Positions 32,673 to 43,985 of a stretch of 64,000 bases of DNA are shown in pieces; the first letter of the stretch is position 1, and every line of letters begins with the position of its first letter. A program made the position numbers and the translations under genes. The DNA is from Polytrichum commune (Eukaryota > Streptophyta > Polytrichopsida > Polytrichales > Polytrichaceae): assembly GCA_950295325.1 (NCBI GenBank), contig OX485809.1, positions 24,490,001-24,554,000 of the forward strand. Reading direction: 5' to 3'. The notes below the pieces were generated by a model. That model made no database searches, had not been told where the DNA came from, and saw nothing but the letters and a program-made list of their open reading frames with translations.

Positions 32673-35600
32673 TCACATCTGTGAGTTGTCATCATACACT
32701 ATGCGAGCCTCTCGGAATCGAAGGGGTTGGATACTATGCCCTAATTGCACGAGAGTGACAACAATCTGAGACACATAGTCTTTTCCGAGAGCTTTAAGCT
32801 TGGGTGCCAACGACGCCCTCCATAGCCTCTCGGGGTTGTAGCTTGCTTGGCCAACATGGGGGATGAAGTTGAAGGTTGCAAAAAACTCAGGGCAACTGAC
32901 GGACGTGTTTACATCAGCCGTGGGGAAGAAGAGGTATGCATCAATGTGGGCTTGTATCGTTGCGTTCAGCTTGATGCCTTGAATCTCCAACACCTCAGTT
33001 CCCACACCGACAGCCGGGCGGCGCACTCGGAAGCTAATCGGTTCGTAGTAGAGCTCGGTGGTGTCTGTGAGTGGTTTTGTGCTTGCGATCATTGCGTACA
33101 CTTGTGACTTGCTCGTGGGATTGCATTGTGGGATGCTGTTCTCCATGCCTGCTGCCACCCCGTTTGTTGTCCACTTCGCCTCTGAGTACTCGTACTTGTA
33201 CCTGTAATCAAGCATGTGCACATAATGGTGAGGAAATTTAATCGTAATCGTCCGGGTGGTCAGCCACTTGTAAAATGAATTAGCAATTGAACCTCATCGA
33301 TCGACGCAATTCTTTTTGCTTGAAGCTGCTGGGGAGTTGCGGACTTAGGTATATAGTTTAGCCGGAAGTTGGCCTAATAAACTCCATTTCTATTCATTTT
33401 TATGTTTCGGGAGTAACAGATGATGGATTGAGGAGGACTAGATTCTGATTGCTTCATTCTGCAGGTTTCCAAAACTCTATCCAGAGAGCAGACTAGACTC
33501 GTGTCCGGAACCTCATTCTGTCAGGTTCATTAAGACTCGACCTTGCATGACCTCAAGTGGGCCTCAAGCTTCAAACTAGACAACCGGAGATTCAAAAACC
33601 AATTTCTGCTAATTCTTATTTTGCATCGTTCGAACGACATCGGCACCAAATGATAGCTTCAAGCTTGGGGATTTTGCAAACATGGTAATTTAATCGGAAG
33701 TTGGCCTAAACCCCATTTTGTGTTCATTTTCATGTTTCGAGAGATGATGGTTTAGGGGGAGGGGTAGCGTAGTTCTGATTGCTTCATTCTTCAGGTTTCC
33801 AAAATTCATTCAGAGAGCAGCCCTAGACTCGTGTCCGAAACCTCATCCTGTCAGATTCATCGAGACTCAACCTTGCAAAACCTCGAGCTTCAAACTAGCC
33901 GACCAGAGATTCAAAAATCGATTTCTGCGTAATATGCATCGTTCATACGTCATCGGCACAAAAGTGGTGCAGTCTTAGTGATTTAACCGATGTTGGTCCA
34001 AAACCTCATCCTCCTCTCAGATTCATCGAGACACAAAACCTTGAAATCCTCAAGCTTGAAAACTTAGCTAATCGGAGATTCATCAAAAGTCAATATATGC
34101 AAACTCTCGTAATTTGCATCCTTCTCCTCTCAATCTAGAAACAAACCACTTGGGTTGATTAATGTGGCGCCAAAATCACTTGACCGGTTCAATTTCATGT
34201 TTTGCGAGTGATTATCAGGACTACTGAAGAGAGGTAGAAAAACTCTCAGTTGCTTCTTTCTGTACTAGGTTTCTAAAATTCATTCAGAGAGCAGACTAGA
34301 CTCGTGTCTAAAACCTCATCCTGTCAGATTTAACCTTGAGAGACAAAGAACACTCGAGATTCATCAAACATTCTGCTAAATTCTCATAAATTCCATGGTT
34401 CTTAATCTCCTCTCAATCTAGGAACAAACACTTGGATTAATTAATGCTGCAAAAAAAACCCCATCTTGATCGGTTCTTCTTCACCTTCTAGCTAAAACTC
34501 ACTAAGACTGTCATTCCAAGCTGGACTAGAGATGTGCATGAATGATGTGACATGTACATACATATACATACCTGAGGCGATCAATGTCGAGAGCCTGGGA
34601 CACTTTGGCAACGACCAAGTTGGCATCCTCATCGTAGTACGTGAACTCCGAGTTCTGCCAATCCGGGCTGGTGGGGTCCTGTCGGATGCCTCCGGGGAGC
34701 GTTTTCCAGATGGTCCAGATGCGGTCAACATTGGCATGGTGGGCATAGAAGACAGGGTCTCGAGCCGACCGACCAAAGTTGCCCATGTCGTTGAACGGCA
34801 CAGGCGCATAAGGGTCACCAACCCAAGCATGCACAGTGCCATGGGGATTATCCTCAAAGGTACCAGGTCCAGCTCCACCCACATCACCCAAATGGTAAGG
34901 CATCCCATAGAACAAACTCGGTAACGGCGCTCCATCCACAAGCTGAGTGTACATGAGTCGCTCATTGTCAGTTCGCAATTCAGAAGCCGACTTGTTGGTG
35001 CAGCCGCCCATGGTGTCGAGGTCGATGATGTTGGAAGGCTCGGAGCACTTGTTGCGATACATGTTCCAGAGGGAGGAATTTCTTTTTGCGTAGATGTGGG
35101 GGAAGATGTTGGCGTAAGGTGGATGAGGGGATTGGTTGTCCCAATTCCAGTAAGGTAGGGCAAATGTGTCGTCGCCTAAGAGCTTGGCAAGAATCCTCTC
35201 GTGGAAGTAGATGAACAATCGGTGCCACGGTAGGAACAGCCATCCGTTGTGAATCTCCAGAGGGAACGTGACGTTCGGGTAGTAGATCCCGTTGTCGCAG
35301 TACAGACAGTGCAAGTTCATCTGGTTAATTAGTGACCTCGGGTCTGTGTCTGGAAGTGCACGTATTAGCTCATACGCCCTTTCCAGCTTGATTATGTAGT
35401 CTTCGTCGAGTAGATGCACGGGTCGGCGAACTCGCATAGGCAAAGTGGTGTCGAATGTGAAATTCTTCGCCGGCTTGCCTGTGTATGGCCGCGGCATGCA
35501 ACATCGCTCCTCGCTGTTGCAGTCGTATGGTATATTCGGAGCTGGAAGCGGCGCGGCCTCGGTGGTCATCAACACACTCGACACGACCATCACCAACCAT

Positions 35601-35719
35601 AGGCATATTGATGAGATGAGAAAATGTTTGCACACATGATGCTGCTGCACACAAAACTTGTCGCGATGCTGATCACCATCTCCGCTACGGCTACTGCTAC
35701 TACTCCCCGCCATCACCAT
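32673..35719 (-). CDS. PPO: Polyphenol oxidase (tyrosinase/catechol oxidase family), two exons
   Basis: Exon 1 is 35719-34572 and exon 2 is 33201-32673, joined over a 1370-bp GT-AG intron, giving 558 residues. The start is the first ATG (MVMAGSS); the open frame above it starts only with GTG. A hydrophobic segment at 33-50 (FLISSICLWLVMVV) points to a secretion signal, not the bipartite plastid peptide of many seed-plant enzymes. Copper A: H137 in HCLYC, with C141 as the expected thioether cysteine, H157 and H166 (PWHRLF). Copper B: H293 and H297 in PHGTVHAWVG and the AHHANVDRIW motif near 327. The plant DWL domain starts at 353, and the KFDV-type domain is in exon 2 (YLFFPTADVN). All ligands are present, so an active copper oxidase of phenols is expected. 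Confidence 0.93.
33360..34450. repeat. Tandem repeat within the PPO intron, unit about 310-330 bp
   Basis: AGACTCGTGTCCG followed by AACCTCAT and CTGTCAG recurs near 33500, 33830 and 34300, with a partial copy near 34000. Shared flanking blocks are TTCATTTTCATGTTTCG, TTCCAAAA and GGAGATTCA. It fills nearly the whole intron. Confidence 0.85.
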
Positions 35720-35751
35720 CTCTGAAACACCACCAATATTAATTAGGTTGT

Positions 35752-36300
35752 GCACGCTGAAGCTAGATTACCATCGCCGTGATGACTTGTGATGAATGTG
35801 CAGTTCCAATGGTCCTAATTCGCGAGTGGATGGAAATTGGGGCACAGCTTCGACAGTGGAGCGGTTACCCCCAAATTAGCCTTTCAAAGCTGAAACTAGA
35901 CTGCTACCGTCGCCGTGACGACTTCTGGTGATAAACGTGCAGTACCAATGATCCTAATTCGTAAGCGGATGGAATTTGAGGCACTTCTTCGACAATTGAG
36001 CAGTTACGTCAAAATTAGCCTGTGCACGCTGAACTAGATCATTACCATCCCCGTGATGACTTCTGATATTGAATGTGCACCACCAATGGAACTATTTATT
36101 ACGTGAGTGGGTGGAATTTTGAGCAAAGCTTTGACAGTGCTCGCAACACCAAAATTAGCCTGTCTACTCTGAAGCTAGATCGCTACCATCGCCGTGTCGA
36201 CTTCTGATATTGAATACGTAAAGTTGCAAGCACTCGCAAATTATAGTACGTGAGTGGATGGGAGTACAATTTTATTTGGGGCACAGTTCCGATCCACAGT
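35752..36300. repeat. Four-copy tandem repeat (about 135-143 bp) directly upstream of PPO
   Basis: Units begin near 35752, 35885, 36022 and 36163. Each has CTGAA-x-CTAGA, then CCATCGCCGTG-type sequence, GACTTCTG, a GTGGATGG block and CAAAATTAGCC. The first unit is within about 35 bp of the start codon, so the array occupies the promoter and leader of the gene. A regulatory role is inference only. Confidence 0.85.
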
Positions 36301-37445
36301 TGATGAACGAGGGAGACTCAGGAGGGTGTAGTGGTCGGCGAGGACCCCGACCGAGCGATCCTCTCGAGTGGGAAGAAATGCGTGGTGATGCGGACAGTCC
36401 ACGTCCTACACATTCAGAACTTTGTGTGAAGTCCTGTGCCGATTGCTGGGGCCTGGCGGGAGCTAAGTATATATCTCCACAGTCACACAGTTACGAAAGT
36501 GGTCGTGAGATCCCCGGTTCTCCGCGCTATTCGACGCAACTAGCTAGCTGCCGTCGGCGCCGGTACAGTACCACTACTCGTTGCGTATGTGGCTGCCAGC
36601 TGGGTCCATGAAGAATACTCGTGGTTCTGGAAAAAGTGGCAATTCGATCTCCTGCTAAGTTGACTCTTGTCTGCTGATGAACCACCGTAGAGTCCATCGC
36701 CTCCTCCATCGATTCCCCTGTGCGAGTCGTCGACGTTCCTCCTCCTCGCCTGCAGCGACAGGCTCGACGTCATCCCTGTCTACGCTGCTGCCTCAAGTAC
36801 CAGTGTCCGGGGAGATTTTGGGCATAATCAGTCTGAGATTCCTTGTGTTTCCAAGTCCAACCGGTTACATGTTGATATCTTTCAGGTTTTCTTCTTTATT
36901 AAGTTGGGGAATATTTCATAAATTCCTCTAAAACGATCCGCAATTTTCTTGAACTGCAACGGGGCATGTCTCAAATTCACCAGTTCATCTGTAACGAGTG
37001 GTCTCCCCATTCCATTTTCCATTGTCCAATATGCTTTGGGCCAAGTTCCCCATTTCATCTTTCATCTGCCAACTTTTACAAGACTTTGGTCTTGTGGGTC
37101 AACTTGATCAAAAGACCCGTATCTTTGAAACCTTATTAGTGTCTTATTAATGTCAAGGCATAGCTGGACGCGACTGCCCCACCTCTTGCTGCTCTTGTAG
37201 ATCATCATAATGACGCTACAAGTCTAGTACTACTTCTGTGTAATTCTTCTCTGAGTCCCCTGGGCGCATCATCAATGAACATCGACTATTTTAAAATTGC
37301 TCAATCTTTTATATATTGAATTGGACACCGTCTGCCTCGAACAACCAGTCTAGTGAAGAATAAGTTGGACAAATCAGTGACTAGACCCCCAGGCCTACGG
37401 AAAGTGAAGGACAAGGAGAGTAACGCGGGCAGTTAAGACTAAGGG
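36301..37445. other. Upstream of the PPO repeat array, no gene supported
   Basis: Moderately GC-rich to about 36800 (TATATATC near 36470), with short overlapping frames on both strands. No conserved protein is seen. Confidence 0.4.
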
Positions 37446-37449
37446 GTGT

Positions 37450-38790
37450 CGTCATCAGGGTGTGCTTTGGTTCCTTTTATTGATTGGACACCTATACTTG
37501 ATTGATGTGCGGTTAGGTGAGGATCAAAGAACAAACACCGTAAAGAAGACACAAGTTTAGAAGAGATTGGAGTATATTGTCAAGTTTTTTTAAATACTTG
37601 TTCACATTCAGTATTGAACAAATGTGGGAGGACGTATCATGTCTTTAGTTAAGGAGTCATCTGAACATGCGCTTCCAATGATCCTCACTAAATCACGGGA
37701 GGTTTGACATTTAATCTAGTTTTTGTTGATGTTTCATTGTTGCCTAGCTCAATTGATTTAAGTTGATATGCGGGCGGGAGTAATTTGGTGGCTTTTCTTA
37801 ATGGGACACCTAAATTTGATTGGGGTGTGGTTCTAAGGTGAGGATCAAAGAATAAACACCATAAAGTAGACACATGTTTGAAAGAAATTAGACAACGTCT
37901 TCAAGTTGTGTTAACTACTTGTCCACATTCAATAGCGAACATAGTTGGGAGCACCTAGTATGTATTCAATGGTTAAGGAATCATCAAACATGCACTTCTA
38001 ATAACCATAATTAAATCATGGGATGCTGGATCTTTAATCTTGGCACCTTTTGTTGATACTTCCTTGTTGCCTAGCTTTTTTTTTTTTTGTAGGTTTTTGA
38101 TGTCTAAGACGATATGCAAGTGGGTATTATTCGGTGGATTTTCTTTATCTGACACCTATACTTGATTGGTGTGTAGTTAGATGAGGATCAAAGAACAAAT
38201 GCCATGAAGGCAAATGTTTGAAAGAGACTAGACCATGTCATCAAGTTTTGTTAACTACTTCACAGTGCACACTCAATAGTGAACACAATTAGGAGGACCT
38301 ATGTATTCAATTAAGAAATATGCGCTTCCGATAACCATCACTAAATTTGGGGAGGTCTAGTTTTCAGTTTGATTTTTTGTTGGTTCTTCATTGTAAGGTA
38401 TGCGGGTGTTATTTGATTCCATTTCCTAAAAAAATACCTATATTTGATTGGCGTGTAATTAGTTGAGGATCGAAGAACAAACACCATAAAGACACATGCT
38501 CGAAAGAGATTGGACTACGCCTTCATATTTTATTTACTCTACACTTGATAGTGAGCACAATTGAGAGGACCCATCATGTATTTAGTTAAGAAATCAACAA
38601 ACACACACTTCCACATAACGAAATCATGGAAGCCAACCTTCTAACCAATTTTCTAAAATAAAATAAAAGCAATGCTTCGTCATGAACTTGCTAATACAAC
38701 TCAAGTTTCAACTGTAATTGCAATCCGTATTAGTTGAAGAGCATGAAAAAATTGAACTGAATAACAACCACATGCCTCATGCCCACTACC
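37450..38790 (+). repeat. Head-to-tail array of four family C units
   Basis: Units start near 37450, 37764, 38111 and 38396. Each contains GACACCTATACTTGATTG, GAGGATCAAAGAACAAA, GAAAGAGATTGGACTA-type sequence, a GTTAACTACT block and AACCATCACTAAAT. Elsewhere family C occurs as separate MITEs with inverted ends; here the copies follow one another at 285-390 bp spacing, like a young satellite built from a transposon. Confidence 0.85.
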
Positions 38791-39444
38791 AAAATCCAGT
38801 AAATGTAATGTCATGTTCGTTTGTCAAGTTTGCGACATTCTTCGTTTCCACCGAGCTAGAGAGAGCGTCGAATTTGTGACATGATGGTGCTCAATATATA
38901 GGTTGACATTAATGCAGTCAAAACACATTACGTTAACGGCCTTTGATGAATCTTCAATCATTCGACTCCGAATTTTGTTGAGCAATCAGTTGGAGCAGTA
39001 AGAATCTCATGAGGTGGGTCCCTGAAGGCTGTGATCAGATTCGCTACAGGCAGTTAGCGGCTTGTCTGTTTCATCAACCAGTCCCCTGTGTCAGAACTTG
39101 CATTCAAGGATGATCCGACTTCAATTTGTAACCTCAGACCTGTACATACAGCTACCAGTCCACTCTCATGACAAGGTCACCAATTTACGGGTGCGGTTTG
39201 CTTTTGACTTCAATTCCTTTGGCGTTGCCTGTGTTGGTCTTCTGTCTCAAAAAAAGAAAAAAAGAAAAAAAGACAAGGTCACGAATTGAATCCGAAGCGG
39301 AAGTGTTTCCACCAGCTTCAATCGGTTACCTTGTCATTTATTCATTCTACTGTTGATGGCTCAATGACAACCTCTGTAGGTTTCCACATTGAAACAAAAT
39401 CGTACCGTATAACTTACTATATTGAGCTATTAAAATGCAATGTA
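38791..39444. other. Single-copy intergenic DNA
   Basis: No convincing gene. A short A-rich simple repeat (AAAAAAAGAAAAAAAG) is present near 39250. Confidence 0.4.
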
Positions 39445-39840
39445 AGGTAGATGGGTGTCAAATAGAACTTTTTCTGACTAGCCCACTTCCCTTATTAGGA
39501 TATGAAACATGTGAATAACATGAGACGACTAGCAAATCCAAATTAAGGCCGTTGCCACTTTCCTCATAATTTCGGAGCTTATATGAATATCATGTTCAAT
39601 ATCAAAGTGAAGATTATTGTGCTCATTAAGTGGTCATATAAGTCCTCCCAGTTATGTTGAAAATTTAACCTTGAATGGTCATCATATTTTGAGCATGTAG
39701 TATAATCTTCTTTATTTTATCTTTTTTATCTTTTTATCTTTTTTGGTATTTGTTCTTGGAGTCATGCCTAGCTACCCACATACCACTTAAATATAGATAT
39801 ATGATTAAGAAAAGCAACAAAATTAGGCACATCGATCTTT
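39445..39840 (+). mobile_element. MITE family D, copy 2
   Basis: It begins AGGTAGATGGGTGTC after a TA and ends near TTAGGCACATCGATCTTTTA, the inverse of AAGATCGATGTGCC. The interior (GCCACTTTCCTCATAATTTC, GTGCTCATTAAGTGGTCATA) matches 14590-14896. Confidence 0.65.
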
Positions 39841-40848
39841 TAATAACCTTTTAACAACAAGAGTTTGCCTACCCAAGCACTAGGGCATGCCTCCAAGGTA
39901 TGAGAAAATGAAGTGCCACATATGTGGCATCACTTTCCCATAATCGATAGCCCTCACTCAAGAAAGCGTTCCTAGTTTGAGAAACCAATTTTTGACCAAA
40001 TAGAATCAAGTTAGCTTCAATGTTTTGTAAGTAGAGCCTTGTGTATTGTAAAATTTTCAATTAATTATGGGACCCAAAATTGTAGTGCTCATCTAGAGTA
40101 AATATGTTACTTGCGGGACATATAAATGGACTACTATCCCCTAAAATCTAGTTACCCAATTTAACACCCCTTGGTGTTAACTAAAATTTAAGTATATTTG
40201 GACAAACCACTTGCTCAAAAATAATAACCGATGTGCACTTTTGGGGAAGAAACCAACAAACAACAACATCAAATGGAAAAAGAACAACAAATTTGAGTAT
40301 GTTTGTAGTCCAATGGCACAGTCCATGATGAATTTGGGTGCCAAATGTATGTCGATGTGGTTTTGGAGGGGCGGAGTATTACATCGGTTACATTGTCGAT
40401 ACAAACTTTGTATTATGAGTTGCCAATTTATGAATCGCCAATTCTTGTCAGTGGTCACATATCCAATGCTAAAATGTTGTGTGAATCCATAGGGAGGTCA
40501 TTGTTGAAATTTTGATAAACAACATAAGAAATTTATAGGGTACATTTAATTCAATAGTGCAAAAATTTACATAAATCTTGAAATTACTATAGCTTGGATA
40601 AAATAACCCATACAGTATTATATCTAAAGTTGGGTAGGTAAAAAGTGTTGGTGGTGTTTAATTTCTATTAATAAAGTAGGGTATGTAATATTTGGATGAA
40701 CAACAAAAATTTGTATTGTGTAATGATTTAATGATTTTTTAATGATTTTTAATGATTTAATGTTTGTATTTGAATTGGATGAGAAATTTCCTTAATCGAC
40801 AAAAAAAAATCATCCAATTTAGAAGTTGGCATTGGATATTATGGTTTA
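39841..40848. other. Intergenic, nothing recognised
   Basis: AT-rich. A 93-codon frame at 40211-40489 has no recognisable domain and is overlapped by an equal frame on the other strand. Confidence 0.4.
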
Positions 40849-41028
40849 GGGCCACTTCACAAACGAGCCAAGAGCCGTGACCATGAAGTTGTGAGAGCCC
40901 AAAGAAGTGTCCAAAGGCCGTCCAAAGACACTTCCAAATCATGTAGTGTGGTCACATGTCCTCAAGTGTAGTGTGAAATCATATGTGGTTGGCCCTCAAC
41001 CAAATGATATTTCAACAAATTTCTATTC
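40849..41028. mobile_element. Family F3 MITE, one end only
   Basis: It begins with TTA followed by GGGCCACTTCACAAACGAGC and matches the terminal 180 bp of 55712-56211 in reverse: GAGCCGTGACCATGAAGTTG, GTGTCCAAAGGCCGTCC, CATGTAGTGTGGTCAC and GCCCTCAACC. The rest is missing. Confidence 0.8.
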
Positions 41029-41741
41029 AACTAGAGATTCTTGAATATTTTAAGCTGCCAAGAAATGCAGCAGGAGTTGACAATAGTATGTGTTGGATTG
41101 GGCAGGGGGATCAAATGATGCGGAGGAAATTTGGTACAAAATGGAAATTATATACGCAACCCGTTGACCTCCGAAAAAAGACAAGAAGTTGCATTTGAAA
41201 AGGGAGATGCCAAGCTGACATTTGAATTCATGATGTATTATTTTTCCCCTACCCTAGGGCGCCTCAAATTCCACTATGACCAAACAAATTGTAAGTACAT
41301 AAATGCATATTCAAATGGAGTATGATCCAATTAGGAAGAATTATTTGATTGATCCCGTAGAAGCTAAGAGCTTAGATGAATTTGTGGGAAAATCATAGTT
41401 GAAAGAATTGCATTGTTGTTTATCAAGCTTGAACGCTTGCCCCTTGTAGACAATATTGTTGGGCATTTGATTCTTTGCATACAATAATGTTGGAAATTTG
41501 AATCATGTTGTAGGTTCCTTTGGTTTCATTTTCAAACACATTACTTGAATATGAGAACCATCTAGTTTTTCTTTTCTTTTCCTTTGTTCTAGTTTTGTTC
41601 ATGTTTTTGAAGGTAACCACACTGAATTGCAATGCTTTTAGGCACTGAGCACAATTTTCATTATTCAAGAGTTCCATTAATGTATTATTGGCATTTATTA
41701 TGGATCAATGTCAATTTATGTCAATATTCCAAGATATTGAT
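41029..41741. other. Intergenic, nothing recognised
   Basis: No gene or shared repeat seen. Confidence 0.4.
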
Positions 41742-42079
41742 CTCGGGGGGGGCAGTGTGTTAAAAAGTTAAGGATATAGGTGCGAACAACCACTATTTTA
41801 TAGGGGGGTATTACTTTCAATTCTCTTGTTTTTTTCACATGCTATCATTATGTAAATTTCTACTTTGGGTTAATAGAAAAATGACTTGCATTACTTATAA
41901 TTTCAAATTACCTATTATTCCATACCCTATAGTACTTTAAAGATGTCCAGTGCCATTTTTGATACCCTATATTACTCTTAACTCCATTTATAATTTTTAG
42001 CCCCCATGTTTTTAAAATACCCTATCATTTGTTCGCACGTATATTGCTACTCCAACCAATGACTACCCCCCCCCCCGAG
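41742..42079. mobile_element. Family E element 2, with G-run and C-run ends and an 8-bp duplication
   Basis: The element starts CTCGGGGGGGG and ends CCCCCCCCGAG, a perfect inverted pair. ATATTGAT flanks it on both sides (41734-41741 and 42080-42087). The interior has ATACCCTAT motifs on both strands, also seen in element 1. It encodes nothing. Confidence 0.85.
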
Positions 42080-42087
42080 ATATTGAT

Positions 42088-43830
42088 AAATGATACATTT
42101 TACAAATAAAATAAAAGTCTACAAAATAAGGTCATGGTGTGTATTATATTTACTTATAGGGTCTTGAAAAAATACCTCAAAGTACCATTTTATCTACTAA
42201 TAGAGTGCCAATTACTCAAGAAATTTAGATAAACAACCATCTTCAAATAAACCCCAACCGCATGTGGTTTACAAAAGTATATAGGTAGTGACCTCCCCCT
42301 TGAGTGAATCTCATAATGTGGTCTATCGTGACCATCCCATAAAAGGCACTTTGAGTTTCGTGGGTCCATTGCCAATCTCAAGTTGCATGCCACATACTTT
42401 GCATTTGTTCACACATTCTAGCCGATACAATTTGAGAGTGCAACATGCATTTGAACATTAGGCCAACTCTAGCGCATTTTGACTTTCAAAGATGTTTAAC
42501 TTTCATCAATTCAACTTTACATACAACGTTTACATATCGATGTTGCATATTATGCCTTGTTTTTAAAATCCTTCCATTATACCAGATTGGCAAACTACAG
42601 ATGTTGTTTGAGGTTTATTGGAATGCACATATCTTTTGTGTGTATGTTGGATACACAAACTTCTATAGCTACCTCGCATCTGATGAATACCCGAGGGGTG
42701 GACTCTTCATACCACATACAAACTAAGGTGAGTGTAAAAAGGGGTATTATTTGAGGTATTAGTGTACATAGTATACATACATAAGAGATAGGTATTATTT
42801 TTCTCTAGTGTGTACAGCTAGAAAGGTTATTAAATTATTTTGAAGTAAAGATAGATGTACAAAAGGGGGCCCTAAGGTTTAGAGAAAAATTTGATAATTG
42901 ATGTGTTAGTTTCATCCGATTCACATTTATATCCATTGTTGTTATATGGTCATAGTCCTTCATGACTACCATGTATGTTCTTGTTAGGGTTTGCATTTAA
43001 GTTCTAGGTTTTTACAAACTAGAGGCTCTAGGAGCGCTCATAGGCGACGGTAAGTTTTACTCTCCGGATTGTGGCCAACTTATTGTGGTTTGGTTTGTTT
43101 GATAAAATCGTTGACTGGTGTGTTTTGGATGAAAAATCATTCAATGACTTTTTCGTTGGAATGTGAAAGTGAATTTATGTGTAATATAACCTATTTAATT
43201 CATGATTTATGTTTTGTATATGTAGTGAAGGCGTTTATCACATTGAATTGAAAAGCTTGATATAAATACATGTGTCCATTTTCTAGCATGCCATTAGTAA
43301 GTGTAATTTCCTTTTCTTTTCTTTATAATTTTTTTGTAAATAGGGTGTTTAATTTCATAATCACCCACACACATCATTTAATTTCCAATGAAGAGTCGAC
43401 CCCCCGGGGATGAATACCACAAGCATGTCACTTGGATTTGTTGTATCAGGGGGTCCGCCAATACCCATGCCACAAAATGATATGTATTGTTTGGTGGATC
43501 CTGTGTATAATGTTGGAATTACATGGAGTCATACATGTGAATGTGAAGGCATTGCTTTGGGGTTTCAATTTTTGTCTACATGTAAGCATCTTTATTTCAC
43601 TTCAATTTAAAATGGGTTGAAGTACATTGCTAGTTTTTTGAGCCACTACTATGTACATACACAAACACCTAACGACGTCAATAGCACATGACCTTTTACA
43701 CTGGCATGTTGAAGTTCAACGATTGCCAATAAATAACTAACTAATGCAATCTACCTTATTGTGGGCAACGTTGATACAGGTAAATAAACGGTTGTCAACA
43801 TACGTGCCCCTCTTGTACAAACACTAAATA
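42088..43830. other. Intergenic, nothing recognised
   Basis: AT-rich with short frames only. Confidence 0.4.
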
Positions 43831-43985
43831 TCATTGTAAACAATGTACAATGTACAATGTATCATTGATGTATTCAATGTGATTCATTGATGTATACATT
43901 CTATCATTGATGTATATCAATGTATCATTGATGTATACAACGTATCATTGATGTATTCAATGTACATTGTATCATTGTAAAATAT
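43831..43985. repeat. Minisatellite built on ATCATTGATGTAT
   Basis: About seven irregular units of roughly 20-30 bp combine TCATTGATGTAT with (A)CAATGTA. The array starts just after ACACTAAATATCATTG, which resembles a family A/B end. Confidence 0.85.

Noticed and set aside
34492-35163. 223-codon frame in another frame of PPO exon 1
   Set aside because: It overlaps the complete PPO frame with all copper ligands, so it is a shadow.
43831-43985. CRISPR-like spacing of repeats
   Set aside because: Units are irregular, have no constant repeat and spacer, and the genome is eukaryotic.
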